Notes under the pieces: model-generated | Told to the model about the DNA's origin: nothing | Seen by the model: only the letters and a program-made list of their open reading frames with translations | Databases searched by the model: none | Position numbers and translations under genes: made by a program | Shown here: positions 19,410-27,872 of the stretch, piece after piece | How the letters are laid out: every line of letters begins with the position of its first letter | Position numbering within the stretch: position 1 is the first letter of the stretch | Assembly: GCA_017394765.1 (NCBI GenBank) | Contig: JAFPXF010000038.1 | Location: forward strand, 1-44,308 | Direction: 5' to 3' | Length of the DNA: 44,308 nt | Origin: Bacteroidales bacterium | GTDB lineage: Bacteria; Bacteroidota; Bacteroidia; Bacteroidales; WCHB1-69

Positions 19410-19980
19410 CGTCGTCTTTTTCAGTGGATTTTTCCTCCTCTGACGTCATGTTTACAAAGAAGGTGAAATTGAGTTTGCCGTAAATTCTGTGTTGGTAGAA
19501 ATTGGGATGGGCGGAAAAGTCGTGTTCCTTGGAGTGCTCCATGACCAGCCAGCCGTCAGGGTTGAGTAAGTCGTTGGCAAAAACGTTGTCGATGATTTTT
19601 CCGATGCCCTCCAATTGGTAGGGAGGGTCGGCGAAGATGATGTCGAATTTCGTTCGGCATTTTTCCGTGTATGCGAAAGCATCCTGACGAACGACGGCGG
19701 CATTGTGGTAGTCTAACTGCTCGAGCGTGCGTTGTATGAAACGGGTGCAGCGTGGGTCAATATCCACGGCTACAACAGACTGGGCTCCTCTGGAGGCGAA
19801 TTCGTAGGTGATGTTGCCGGTGCCGGAAAACAGGTCGAGCACGCGCACACGATCGAAGAAGAAGTAGTTGTTCAGAATGTTGAACAAGCTCTCCTTGCCA
19901 AGATCGGTGGTGGGTCGCACGGGGAGGTTTTCTGGCGCCACGATGTGGCGTCCCCTGTTTTTTCCGCTGATGATTCTCAT
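19399..19980 (-). CDS. rsmD: 16S rRNA (guanine-N2)-methyltransferase RsmD
   Basis: This 193-residue SAM-dependent methyltransferase is expected to modify G966 of 16S rRNA. Signatures are the N-terminal RIISGKNRGR, SAM loop VLDLFSGTGNITYEFASRG, and catalytic ADPPY. The ATG shares its first base with the DUF3822 stop (TAATG). A pairing of rsmD with DUF3822 is common in Bacteroidetes. Confidence 0.95.
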   Translation of the reverse strand: MRIISGKNRGRHIVAPENLPVRPTTDLGKESLFNILNNYFFFDRVRVLDLFSGTGNITYEFASRGAQSVVAVDIDPRCTRFIQRTLEQLDYHNAAVVRQDAFAYTEKCRTKFDIIFADPPYQLEGIGKIIDNVFANDLLNPDGWLVMEHSKEHDFSAHPNFYQHRIYGKLNFTFFVNMTSEEEKSTEKDDDER

Positions 19981-20672
19981 TACAAGATGGTTATGTTGTC
20001 AATGTAGTTTGCCAACAGGTCGGTCAGCTTTTTGTTGGCTTTGTCAAAATTCTGGACATACAACATGGGATCGCTCAATCCGAGTTGCTGGACGCTGTTC
20101 AGCGTGTAATACAGCAGGTCCACGTTTTCGATGTGGTGTGTGCGGTTGATGAGCAGAATCTCGCCTTTTTGGACGGCAAGAATGTCGGCAAAGGATTTGT
20201 TGATGGAAAGCAGCACGGAGGAGATGTGCTGCTGGTCTTGCAAGAAACGGTATAGCAGTGTGGCTTCGCTCAGGAAACGGGGCGTGCACGGCAATCCCGC
20301 CAACGTGGAGTATTCGTTCTGGGTGAGGAAATACAGCGACTTGTAGTGCCCCAAGGTGTCGCAAAAGTGCTGGCCATACTGGGACAGGTCGAATTGTGTC
20401 TCCAGATAGGCGCGTGATTTGCTCTCATCGTATATGACATCAGGCACGAGCAGGGGCATCCTGGTGGCGATGACGATGTCGATGGCTTGTCCGGAGTCTT
20501 GCTCCATGTTGAAAAAACGGGGCGCTTTGTCGGAGATGAGCGCGTTTTCTGCTGCAGGGTAGAATGCATCTTGGTATTTGCCGTCGTCACGGAGGCAATA
20601 AAGCGAAAATCCATCCGGAGTGAGTCGGATGGATCTCGTATAACATTGGGTCAATAAAGAGTTCATGGCCAT
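19980..20672 (-). CDS. DUF3822 family protein
   Basis: This 230-residue cytoplasmic protein resembles DUF3822, a Bacteroidetes family that usually sits next to rsmD as it does here. Homologues have an actin/RNase H-like ATPase appearance, but catalytic residues are not obvious. It shares a base with both the upstream and downstream gene, so its place in the operon is firm. The function is unknown. Confidence 0.8.
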   Translation of the reverse strand: MAMNSLLTQCYTRSIRLTPDGFSLYCLRDDGKYQDAFYPAAENALISDKAPRFFNMEQDSGQAIDIVIATRMPLLVPDVIYDESKSRAYLETQFDLSQYGQHFCDTLGHYKSLYFLTQNEYSTLAGLPCTPRFLSEATLLYRFLQDQQHISSVLLSINKSFADILAVQKGEILLINRTHHIENVDLLYYTLNSVQQLGLSDPMLYVQNFDKANKKLTDLLANYIDNITIL

Positions 20673-21349
20673 TATTCCCAGCTGCCGGTGGTGCTGGCCT
20701 CGGTGAGGGAGCCCATGTACATATCGGCGTATTGGTCTCTGTATTGTTTCTCTTCGGAAAGGTTGTTGTAGAAAATCTTGTTCCAGAGCTTGCTCAGGAC
20801 ACCTGAGCTCTCGGGGCTGATGCTGCGCTCCATGTTGACCAGGATGTCATCCAAGGGAACATCGATGCGATAGACGGGAATTTCATACGTGCGGGATGCG
20901 ATGGAGCCCGTCTGGATCTCATATTGCTTCTTGTCGCTGAAGGGGATGTACTGGAAATTCTTGAAGTTCTCGGCCGTCAACTTGTGGTCAATGTCGAGCA
21001 TTTTCTCGATGGCGGGCACGTCCACGACCTCTTTGTGGATGAGGCCGAGCTTGAAGGCCTGGGCCTCGCTCATGGTGTCGGGGAAGTTACCGACGTTTTT
21101 CTCAATCTGCACGGTTCCGTTGTTGACAAAATCAACGAGACTGTCCATGGAGGAAGCATATTTTTTGTAAACGGTCTTGTAAATAGCCTGGGCGCTTCGG
21201 ATGGTCGTGAGGTTCGTGACGTTGGCAGACTTGCGGAGTTCGTACACTTGTCTGAATTTTTCGGGACGCATGATGCTTCGAGCAGCGAAAATGGCTAAGA
21301 CCAAAGCTGCAAGGATCAGGATAACGGTGAAAATCTTTCTAGTTTTCAT
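20672..21349 (-). CDS. Conserved hypothetical membrane-anchored protein
   Basis: This 225-residue protein has an N-terminal membrane helix (residues 7-25, preceded by KTRK) followed by a soluble periplasmic-type region with helix-rich KSANVTNLTTIRSAQAIY. The helix plus polar domain resembles a pseudopilin-like anchor, but no prepilin peptidase site is seen, so I leave the function open. It heads the DUF3822-rsmD-pth-barrel operon. Confidence 0.8.
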   Translation of the reverse strand: MKTRKIFTVILILAALVLAIFAARSIMRPEKFRQVYELRKSANVTNLTTIRSAQAIYKTVYKKYASSMDSLVDFVNNGTVQIEKNVGNFPDTMSEAQAFKLGLIHKEVVDVPAIEKMLDIDHKLTAENFKNFQYIPFSDKKQYEIQTGSIASRTYEIPVYRIDVPLDDILVNMERSISPESSGVLSKLWNKIFYNNLSEEKQYRDQYADMYMGSLTEASTTGSWE

Positions 21350-21390
21350 AACTTATTTGGATTATATTTTTTTTCTTTAAAAATTGCGGG

Positions 21391-21398
21391 CAAAAGTA
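21391..21398 (-). promoter_or_regulatory. Promoter -7 element of the pth operon
   Basis: CAAAAGTA reads TACTTTTG on the minus strand and lies 42 bases before the ATG of the anchored protein. Confidence 0.5.
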
Positions 21399-21429
21399 GT
21401 AAAAAATCCTCTATCTTCATATAATACTT

Positions 21430-21460
21430 TTAAAAAAAAATCAATGCTTGACTGTCAGCA
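21430..21460 (-). terminator. Possible terminator after the folK-dNK operon
   Basis: The minus strand reads an imperfect stem (TGCTGAC pairing with GTCAAGCA, positions 21445-21460) followed by nine T residues (21432-21440). It follows the dNK stop at 21463. Confidence 0.4.
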
Positions 21461-21462
21461 AA

Positions 21463-22098
21463 TTAGAAGGTGATGCGGTGGATGCCCGGCGCGTGTTTTT
21501 CCTCAATCAGACGGCGCAGGCAGTCGTAGTCCTCTTTCCGCTCGACAAAGTCCAGACGGGCCGTCTCCACTAGCAAAATGGGCAGGGTGGGGTGTTGCTC
21601 GAAGTAGGTGATGTAGCTGTCCTGGATGTCCTGTAAGTACTGCGCCGTGATCTCCTGCTCGTATTCCCGGCCTCGCTTGGCGATGTTCTGCAGCAGATGT
21701 TGTGTGTCGTTGTAAAGGTATAAAATGAGGTCCGGTTTGGGAAGGAAGGATGAGATGGTGTCAAAAACGTTCTTGTAGAGGTTGTATTCGTCTGTCAGCA
21801 GATTGTTTTTCGAAAAGATGATGCACTTGTCGATGAAGTAGTCCCCCACGACGGCTTCCGTGAAGAGGTCGCGGGCGGAAAGCAGTGATTTGAGCTGCTG
21901 GTAGCGGTCCATCAGGAAGGTCATCTCCACGGGAAAGGCGTAATGGACGGGGTCTTTGTAGAATTTCGGCAGGAAAGGGTTGTCCGCGAAGCGCTCCAGG
22001 ACGAGCTCCGCGTTATAGTCGGCGGCAAACATTTTGGCCAGGGTGGTTTTCCCGGCACCGATGCATCCTTCGACAACTATGTAATTGTAGGGTGTCAT
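21463..22098 (-). CDS. Deoxynucleoside kinase
   Basis: This 211-residue cytoplasmic kinase phosphorylates deoxynucleosides in the salvage pathway. The P-loop is GCIGAGKTT (about residues 12-20), ERFADNPFL follows as the substrate-site segment, and LILYLYNDTQ plus a lid region RGREYEQEI complete the dNK family pattern. It is 18 bases downstream of folK on the same strand. The exact base specificity (dA/dG or other) is not visible. Confidence 0.93.
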   Translation of the reverse strand: MTPYNYIVVEGCIGAGKTTLAKMFAADYNAELVLERFADNPFLPKFYKDPVHYAFPVEMTFLMDRYQQLKSLLSARDLFTEAVVGDYFIDKCIIFSKNNLLTDEYNLYKNVFDTISSFLPKPDLILYLYNDTQHLLQNIAKRGREYEQEITAQYLQDIQDSYITYFEQHPTLPILLVETARLDFVERKEDYDCLRRLIEEKHAPGIHRITF

Positions 22099-22116
22099 AT
22101 TGTGATAACGTCAAGG

Positions 22117-22590
22117 TCAAAAACTATCGTGTTCAAGGTGGAACGCTTCGCCCGGCCTGTCTTCCACAATGCGGACGCCCAGCTCGGCGAGTTCTGTCCG
22201 CACGAAGTCGCGCTCCGGGATATGGGGATGCGGCAGGGTCAACCGTTCGTCATGGTAGCTCATGCCGTCGTAATCGAGGATGTCCAAGTCGATGGTACGG
22301 CTGCTATAGACGGCGGCCCCGTGCTCGATGCGGGTCTTCGTGGCCCGGCCGAGCTCGCGCTCGATGGATTGCAACTCGTCTAACAGTTCCAATGGCGTCA
22401 GATAGGTGCGAAGCACCAAAGACTGGTTCAGGAACGGGGGTGCGTCGAAGCCCCAGGCGTCCGTTTCCGTGACGCGGGAGCAGCGCTCAATACTCCCCAC
22501 ACGCTCCGCCATGCGCATGATGGCTCGTGCGAGGTGGCCGGCGCGGTCACCCAGGTTGCTGCCCAAACCGATGATTGCCCGTTTTGTCAT
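22117..22590 (-). CDS. folK: 2-amino-4-hydroxy-6-hydroxymethyldihydropteridine pyrophosphokinase
   Basis: This 157-residue HPPK transfers pyrophosphate from ATP to the pterin in folate synthesis. It has the N-terminal GLGSNLGDR motif, the central FLNQSLVL strand, and the SRTIDLDIL and LPHPHIPERDFV motifs with catalytic and metal-binding residues. The ATG lies eight bases after the -7 element, so the mRNA is probably leaderless. Confidence 0.95.
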   Translation of the reverse strand: MTKRAIIGLGSNLGDRAGHLARAIMRMAERVGSIERCSRVTETDAWGFDAPPFLNQSLVLRTYLTPLELLDELQSIERELGRATKTRIEHGAAVYSSRTIDLDILDYDGMSYHDERLTLPHPHIPERDFVRTELAELGVRIVEDRPGEAFHLEHDSF

Positions 22591-22598
22591 AGCGGCGG

Positions 22599-22606
22599 CA
22601 AAGATA
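22599..22606 (-). promoter_or_regulatory. Promoter -7 element of folK
   Basis: CAAAGATA reads TATCTTTG on the minus strand (TAnnTTTG). Its distance from the ATG (8 bases) leaves essentially no leader. The T-run of the terminator upstream overlaps it. Confidence 0.55.
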
Positions 22607-22630
22607 AAAAAAATGCCCGCATGCGGGCAT
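22606..22630 (-). terminator. Rho-independent terminator of the 49-aa gene
   Basis: An 18-base perfect palindrome at 22613-22630 (ATGCCCGCATGCGGGCAT) is followed on the minus strand by eight T residues. It lies 19 bases downstream of the small ORF stop and directly before the folK promoter. Confidence 0.7.
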
Positions 22631-22648
22631 CTCTTTCGTTATTTGTTT

Positions 22649-22798
22649 TTAATTGTTGATGATCATGACCGTCGGCCCGCAAGCGGTGGAAAACATTACC
22701 AAAGACTGTGAATACATTAAGAGATTGTCGATGATACGGCGGGAAGGTCTCTCTCTCTTGGCGGTCTTTTTCTTTGAATGGGTAGAGGTTATCTCCAT
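22649..22798 (-). CDS. Small basic 49-residue protein
   Basis: A complete minus-strand frame from ATG 22798 to TAA 22649 encodes 49 residues. It begins with a lysine/arginine-rich stretch (HSKKKTAKRERPSRR) and continues with an amphipathic stretch (RIIDNLLMYSQSLVMFS) ending in VMIINN. The layout resembles very short conserved Bacteroidales proteins with a basic head, a YSxSL-like helix and an N-rich tail; this is recalled, not searched. A hairpin terminator sits right after it, which supports a real transcription unit. No -7 promoter is clear upstream. Function unknown. Confidence 0.55.
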   Translation of the reverse strand: MEITSTHSKKKTAKRERPSRRIIDNLLMYSQSLVMFSTACGPTVMIINN

Positions 22799-22993
22799 GG
22801 GCAATTAATTTGATGAATAAATGCAATGTGGTTGTATAACGGCGTATGTTTTGAAATATTATACGTCCTCCATTTTTTTTGCCGGCGGGGGAACATTGCT
22901 TGACGATGTCACAAGGCGTGCCCGCGGCACAGGCTGCTTTCCCGGCACATTGTTTAAGCGAATCTTGGCGCTTGACCCTAATCCCTTTTTTTG

Positions 22994-23001
22994 TATTTTT
23001 G
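22994..23001 (+). promoter_or_regulatory. Promoter -7 element of gmhB
   Basis: TATTTTTG matches TAnnTTTG and lies 18 bases before the gmhB ATG. Confidence 0.55.
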
Positions 23002-23019
23002 CAGCCTAAATAATTGGCG

Positions 23020-23583
23020 ATGGAAGGATGGACCCTCTTCATGGATCGCGACGGCGTGGTGAATGTGCAGATTGTGGATGGCTATGTGCTGCGCCCCGAA
23101 CAATTCACCTATACGCCCCATTTCTTGGAGGCGATGCGACTGGTGCGCCCCCGCTTCCAACACATCATCCTTGTCACCAACCAGCAATGCGTGGGCAAGG
23201 GTCTCTGCTCCCAGGAAGACATTGATGCGATTCATGGCCGTCTCCAAGGACAGCTTGAGGTGCAGGGAACCCCCTTCGACCGTGTTTACTGCTGCCCTCA
23301 TCTGGCAGAGGATTTCTGCACATGCCGAAAACCCAACATCGGTATGTTCCTGCAGGCACTCCATGACTTTCCCGACATAGATCCTGCACGGTCATTGATG
23401 GTGGGAGACACCCTCTCCGACATGCAGTTCGCGCGCAATGCCGGCATATATGCCATCCATGTGGGTGCTGTCCGCCATCCTGAGTTCGAGACAGTCATGG
23501 ACATTGCATCCTCGCATTTCGGCTCCCTGTACGATTTCGCCCTCCATTTGGAAGATATTCTCCCCGTCTTATACAAATCCTGA
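23020..23583 (+). CDS. gmhB: D,D-heptose 1,7-bisphosphate phosphatase-like HAD protein
   Basis: This 187-residue HAD-IIIA phosphatase resembles GmhB of ADP-heptose synthesis for lipopolysaccharide. Motif I is FMDRDGVVN (Asp nucleophile and acid), motif II is the LVTNQ strand, and the last is VGDTLSDM. A CCPHL...CTCRKP cluster provides the cysteine/histidine zinc loop typical of GmhB. ATG 23020 is favoured over the TTG six bases upstream. It overlaps lpxL by one base, so the two LPS-related enzymes are coupled. Confidence 0.88.
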   Translation: MEGWTLFMDRDGVVNVQIVDGYVLRPEQFTYTPHFLEAMRLVRPRFQHIILVTNQQCVGKGLCSQEDIDAIHGRLQGQLEVQGTPFDRVYCCPHLAEDFCTCRKPNIGMFLQALHDFPDIDPARSLMVGDTLSDMQFARNAGIYAIHVGAVRHPEFETVMDIASSHFGSLYDFALHLEDILPVLYKS

Positions 23584-24455
23584 TGTTTGTTACATATTTC
23601 TTTATATTTCTGATCTGTTATCCGCTTTCACTGCTCCCGCTGCCTGTCCTTTACTTGCTTGCCGGGCCTTTATACTTGGTGCTCAACTATGTTGTGCGCT
23701 ATCGGAGGAACGTGGTGGAGGAGAACCTGAGAAAATCCTTCCCCGAAAAAAATAGCAAGGAATTACGCCGCCTTCGCAACCGGTATTACTGGCATCTTTC
23801 CCAAATTGCGCTGGAGATGGTTAAAATGCTGACCATTTCTCGTAGGAGTCTGCAACGGCGCTATCATTGTGTGAATCCGGAAGTGCCCAATGATTTTTTC
23901 GGACAGGGCAGAAGTGTCATCCTGATGTCCTCGCATTACAACAACTGGGAGTGGATGATTGTCTCCTTGGAAGAGATGTTCCTGCATCACGGAATAGGTG
24001 TGGGCAAAGGCAATTCCGACAAGGTGTTTGAAAAGTTGGTGAACCGCGCCCGTACCCGCTGCGGCACACAGGTGGTTTTCGCGGACACCGTGCGCGAGAC
24101 GTTCGAGGAGTACGAAACCCAACACCGTCCGGCAGCCTACATGATGCTCAGCGACCAGTCACCCAACAGCAAAAAGAAGTGCTATGTGACACAATTCCTC
24201 AATCAGAAGACAGGGGTTATCTTCGGTGCCGAGCATTTTGCCCGGAAATATGACATTCCAGTGCTCTACTATGAGGTGATCAAAGAGCGGATGGGCAAGT
24301 ACCGTGTTGAAGTGCAACTCATCGCCGAACACCCCAACGACCTGCCCGAGTATGCCATCACCCAACGCTATGTGGAGCTGCTCGAACAGACCATCCGCCG
24401 GCAGCCCGCCTTCTGGCTTTGGAGCCACAGACGGTGGAAGTTCCAGTTTGAATAG
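23583..24455 (+). CDS. Lipid A acyltransferase (LpxL/HtrB family)
   Basis: This 290-residue membrane-anchored acyltransferase has an N-terminal helix (residues 2-36) and the catalytic HX4E motif in SSHYNNWEW. The family transfers a secondary acyl chain to the lipid A precursor at the inner membrane. The start is TGATG, sharing a base with gmhB, which supports an LPS operon. Which position is acylated cannot be read from the sequence. Confidence 0.9.
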   Translation: MFVTYFFIFLICYPLSLLPLPVLYLLAGPLYLVLNYVVRYRRNVVEENLRKSFPEKNSKELRRLRNRYYWHLSQIALEMVKMLTISRRSLQRRYHCVNPEVPNDFFGQGRSVILMSSHYNNWEWMIVSLEEMFLHHGIGVGKGNSDKVFEKLVNRARTRCGTQVVFADTVRETFEEYETQHRPAAYMMLSDQSPNSKKKCYVTQFLNQKTGVIFGAEHFARKYDIPVLYYEVIKERMGKYRVEVQLIAEHPNDLPEYAITQRYVELLEQTIRRQPAFWLWSHRRWKFQFE

Positions 24456-24531
24456 GCAGTGCTGTGCGTGTGGCCAGGCGTGAGACACGCGACAGACATT
24501 CGCAGACGCCAACGCCAACAGAATAATTGTG

Positions 24532-24539
24532 TATCTTTG
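24532..24539 (+). promoter_or_regulatory. Promoter -7 element of the fucosidase gene
   Basis: TATCTTTG matches TAnnTTTG and lies 20 bases before ATG 24560. Confidence 0.55.
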
Positions 24540-24559
24540 CCCTCCCAAAAACATCCTTT

Positions 24560-26350
24560 ATGAGAAAAACATTGGCCATCATCCTGTTGCTGTGTGCCGT
24601 CATCCTGTCGCCACAGTGCGGGCATTCGCAGAATGACCCCGTGCAACCCACCTGGGAATCCCTCAACCAGCGCGGCTATCCGCAGTGGTTCCAAGACGCG
24701 AAACTCGGCATCTTCATCCATTGGGGACTCTATTCCGTGCCCGCCTACGCCTCCAAAGAGGGCTACGGTGAGTGGTTCTACCGTGGACTGATGCAGAAAG
24801 ATGTGGAAAGGATGCGTATTATGAGCTACTACGCCGATACTACCAAGCCTGTTTTCGACCAGTACAAAGAACTCACCAAATACTGGCATGCCGAGCTCTG
24901 GAACCCTGAAGAGTGGGCGGATCTTTTCAAGTATGCGGGAGCGAAATATGTGGTTTTGGTCACCAAGCATCACGACGGCTACTGTCTGTGGGACAGCCAG
25001 TACCAGCCTGAATGGAACAGCGTGGTGAGCGGTCCGAGACGCAATATCGTGGAGGAACTGACTACGGCGGTGCGGGATGAGGGACTGCGTATGGGCTTCT
25101 ACTACTCGCTGCCTGAGTGGACCAACCCTCGCCACATCTGGATGGTAGATCCCGACAACGAAATCAGCGACTATGTCGATAACTATATGGTGCCGCAGTT
25201 CAAGGAGTTGGTGGGCCGTTACAAGCCGGACCTTCTCTTCTCCGACGGCGACTGGAACAACACGGCGGAGCAGTTCCGTTCGCAGGAACTGATCAGCTGG
25301 TACTACAACACCGTGGGTAAAAATGCCATCGTGAACAACCGCTGGGGCAACGGCACGAAGCATGGTTTCCTGACGCCCGAGTACAGCGCGGGCATCGCCA
25401 ACACGGAGGTGCCGTGGGCGGAGTGCCGCGGTCTCGGACGCAGCTTCGGTCTCAACCGCAACGAGGATTTGGACAACTACCTGACTGACCAGGAACTAAT
25501 CCAGCATTTCGTGGAGTTAGTGGCGCACGGCGGCGGCCTGACCCTGAACATAGGACCCAATGCCGACGGCACCATCCCGCTCATCCAGCAGGAACGTCTC
25601 CGCAGCTTAGGACGATGGATGCTGTTCAACAGTTCAGCCATTTACGGCACACGCCCGTATGTGATTCCTTGTCAAAGCGTGACCGGCTTCGCTCCGGGCT
25701 GCGATGCCGGCCCTATGGAGTACGACTGGGTGCGCAATGCCCCGATGCGATCGGTGACCCCAGATCATTTTGACATACAATGGGATGGCTCCGTAATGGT
25801 TCCTGACGATGGAGAATATATGCTAACATTGAATGCTGACGACAGAGCTACGGTTTACCTGAAAACAGCCGAAGACAAGTGGGACACCTTACTGCACTAC
25901 GACAAAAGTGCGTCCGCAAATCCTAAGGCACAGACCACATTAAAATTGCATAAGGACGAATTCATCCATTTTAAGATTGATTATCATGAGGAGGATTTGG
26001 AGGCCAACATCTCCTTGAAATGGAGTAAAGACGGCGGTGAAGCAACTCCTGTTCCTGGAGTCTGGAAAGGCTTTGTCAACTGGAACCGCACCACCCGCTG
26101 TTTCACCACCAAAAACGATGATTTGTATATCATTGAGTTTAATCGTCCAGACCCGACCAAACCATTGGTTATCAAAGATATGCTAAAGCTAAACCCTCAT
26201 TCAAGAATGATACTTTTGGGCACGCCAAACGACCTGAAATGGAAACAAGACAAGCACGGCACGCTCACCATCGACTTCTCCCATGTAAATCAAAAACTAA
26301 TAGACGCTGTAGAGCATGCGTGGGTGATTATGGTGTGCAACTATAAGTGA
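24560..26350 (+). CDS. Secreted GH29 alpha-L-fucosidase with PA14-like domain
   Basis: This 596-residue exported enzyme is expected to cleave alpha-L-fucose from glycans. It has a signal peptide (RKTLAIILLLCAVILSPQCG), an N-terminal GIFIHWGLYSVPAY segment, KHHDGYCLWDS, and the nucleophile Asp229 in DLLFSDGDWNN, all GH29 features. The C-terminal part from about residue 400 (IQWDGSVMVPDDGEYMLTL) looks like a PA14-type sugar-binding domain. ATG 24560 follows the promoter at 24532-24539. Fucosidases of this type are frequent in gut Bacteroidales that degrade host glycans; the precise substrate is not known. Confidence 0.9.
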   Translation: MRKTLAIILLLCAVILSPQCGHSQNDPVQPTWESLNQRGYPQWFQDAKLGIFIHWGLYSVPAYASKEGYGEWFYRGLMQKDVERMRIMSYYADTTKPVFDQYKELTKYWHAELWNPEEWADLFKYAGAKYVVLVTKHHDGYCLWDSQYQPEWNSVVSGPRRNIVEELTTAVRDEGLRMGFYYSLPEWTNPRHIWMVDPDNEISDYVDNYMVPQFKELVGRYKPDLLFSDGDWNNTAEQFRSQELISWYYNTVGKNAIVNNRWGNGTKHGFLTPEYSAGIANTEVPWAECRGLGRSFGLNRNEDLDNYLTDQELIQHFVELVAHGGGLTLNIGPNADGTIPLIQQERLRSLGRWMLFNSSAIYGTRPYVIPCQSVTGFAPGCDAGPMEYDWVRNAPMRSVTPDHFDIQWDGSVMVPDDGEYMLTLNADDRATVYLKTAEDKWDTLLHYDKSASANPKAQTTLKLHKDEFIHFKIDYHEEDLEANISLKWSKDGGEATPVPGVWKGFVNWNRTTRCFTTKNDDLYIIEFNRPDPTKPLVIKDMLKLNPHSRMILLGTPNDLKWKQDKHGTLTIDFSHVNQKLIDAVEHAWVIMVCNYK

Positions 26351-26405
26351 GTTAAGAGTTAAAAGTTAAGACCAATGGCTAATAGCTAATGGCCAATTGC
26401 TAACA
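26349..26405. repeat. TTAA-cored short repeats after the fucosidase
   Basis: Three near-identical 7-mers (GAGTTAA, GAGTTAA, AAGTTAA) lead into AATGGCTAAT-type repeats that run into the stop codon of the TIGR04076 gene. The same motif order appears beside folD at 31313-31395. Confidence 0.55.
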
Positions 26406-26717
26406 CTCCTCCTCGCATCTCTCCAGCAAGAAGCTCACGGGGCGGAAGCCGTCGTTGCAGCTGATCATAGCGGAAAAGGGATTCTTCATCCAGCCGTCGT
26501 AGAAATTGCCGCGGCCGGCGGCGAGTTCCTCCACGAACCACCGCATCGACTCCCACGCGCTGTCGCAGAGTCCCTCGGGCTTCTTTCCGCCCACAGCGAT
26601 CCACGTGTCGCCCTCCCGCACCTCGCACGCGTGCTCGATGGGGTTCTCGTAAAGTTCGGAGAGGTCGGTGTGTTGCACTTTCCGTATGGCAGTGATTTTG
26701 ACGTTGAAGGGGGGCAT
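26400..26717 (-). CDS. TIGR04076 family protein
   Basis: This 105-residue protein starts with KVQH-type strand-forming residues after MPPFNVKITAIR and carries two cysteines in the conserved G-x-C-D-x-A-W segment (GLCDSAWESMRW) plus ISCNDGFRPVSF. That pattern and length match TIGR04076, whose function is unknown. A promoter lies upstream at 26742-26749. The C-terminal CEEEC may bind a metal, by inference only. Confidence 0.82.
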   Translation of the reverse strand: MPPFNVKITAIRKVQHTDLSELYENPIEHACEVREGDTWIAVGGKKPEGLCDSAWESMRWFVEELAAGRGNFYDGWMKNPFSAMISCNDGFRPVSFLLERCEEEC

Positions 26718-26741
26718 TATTTCCGTAAAAATTTAGGAAGG

Positions 26742-26749
26742 CAAAAATA
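26742..26749 (-). promoter_or_regulatory. Promoter -7 element of the TIGR04076 gene
   Basis: CAAAAATA reads TATTTTTG on the minus strand and lies 25 bases before the ATG. Confidence 0.55.
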
Positions 26750-26785
26750 CAATTTTTATGTGTATGAGCGTCCGGGAAGGATAGG

Positions 26786-27017
26786 CCCATTGCCCGCAGG
26801 CCTAATGATCTGCGAAGGTCGCCTCCGTGTCGCCCGTTGCTACCAAGCCCGGCAGACCTGAACGGCCTGCCTCTCGGATGGGAATAGTGATTAGGGATTA
26901 GTGGCATAGGGTGTCTGATCAGAGAACAGGCCTCTTTTCAGCCCTTTATGGCTGAAGGGTTCGGTAGGAATGCGGCGTTCCCACGGTTTTTTCGCAGGCC
27001 GTTAGGCCTGCGGGCAA
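26786..27017. repeat. Region bracketed by inverted GCCCGCAGGCCTAA repeats
   Basis: CATTGCCCGCAGGCCTAAT (from 26786) recurs inverted, with one extra base, at 26992-27017 (on the minus strand CATTTGCCCGCAGGCCTAAC). The stretch between them contains GCAGACCTGAACGGCCTGC (26852-26870), TCAGCC/GGCTGA, and a hairpin GCAGGCC-GTTA-GGCCTGC near 26994-27011. No gene is seen in it. Confidence 0.6.
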
Positions 27018-27029
27018 ATGTGATTAATT

Positions 27030-27872
27030 TCACATAAAATAATGCATCGGCATCTGGTATCGGCAGCGCACAGGGCGGCCGTCCTTGAGGGCGGGATTCC
27101 AGCGTGGCATCTCGCTTACGATTTGCATGGCTTGCTCGTTGAGGGCGGGAAATAAAGGCACCTTGATTTCAGGTGAGGTCACGCTGCCGTCGGCTTCAAT
27201 GGTGAACTCAACAAGCACTACGCCGTTGACATTCGATTGTCCCACTACGGAGTAGTCCATACGCTGCGCTAAGTAATCGTACAGACCGTTCATACCGCCG
27301 GGGAAAGTAGGAGCCACATCAAAGTCGCTGCCCTCGCAGGGGTGAGTGAAATAGGCGGTCTCAATTACCATTTTACTTACTGGCCTTTGCTGGATCATTT
27401 CGATGATGACGCTGGATTTGAAGGATATATCGGTCTCCGATCGATATATACGCTGGCAGCTGTCGCGCTGGATGTCTTTAAACAAGGGGTTTGCCGTGCT
27501 GTGTGGGATGATTTCGTTAAGATATAGTTGACCAAAGACGGTGTCAACATACGTAAAATATTCGGCCAATCTTTTGGCTTGGTAGGTGGTATATGTCAGA
27601 TTCTGTTCCTCGTCGCTGGTGCAAGTGTACAGCAAGAAGTTGCATTTGTATCCTGGATGCGAAGCGATGAATTGTTTGATAGGATCCAGGTAACGTGGCA
27701 TTTGTTTTTCGTACAGTCTTCCGTTCATATTCCACGGCAAACAATCTATCACGAACCGCGTGGAATCCTTCAGATAACCCTGATGGAATGGAATCCCGAT
27801 ATAATAGTTCCGCTGGGCCACACCGCAGAGCACAAAGAAAAGGGCAAAGAGCGTGAGAAGGGGCTTTTTCAT
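27030..27872 (-). CDS. OmpA-like/TonB C-terminal fusion protein
   Basis: This 280-residue exported protein has a signal peptide (to about residue 19), then a region (about 60-110) whose FIASHPGYKCNFLLYTCTSD and YQAKRLAEYF parts resemble an OmpA-like peptidoglycan-binding core, and a C-terminal TonB_C domain (from GVVLVEFTIEADGSV to the end). The TonB C-terminal domain usually contacts outer-membrane receptors, but no inner-membrane anchor or ExbB/ExbD lies nearby. The function is therefore open. It lacks the proline-rich spacer of classical TonB. Confidence 0.75.
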   Translation of the reverse strand: MKKPLLTLFALFFVLCGVAQRNYYIGIPFHQGYLKDSTRFVIDCLPWNMNGRLYEKQMPRYLDPIKQFIASHPGYKCNFLLYTCTSDEEQNLTYTTYQAKRLAEYFTYVDTVFGQLYLNEIIPHSTANPLFKDIQRDSCQRIYRSETDISFKSSVIIEMIQQRPVSKMVIETAYFTHPCEGSDFDVAPTFPGGMNGLYDYLAQRMDYSVVGQSNVNGVVLVEFTIEADGSVTSPEIKVPLFPALNEQAMQIVSEMPRWNPALKDGRPVRCRYQMPMHYFM

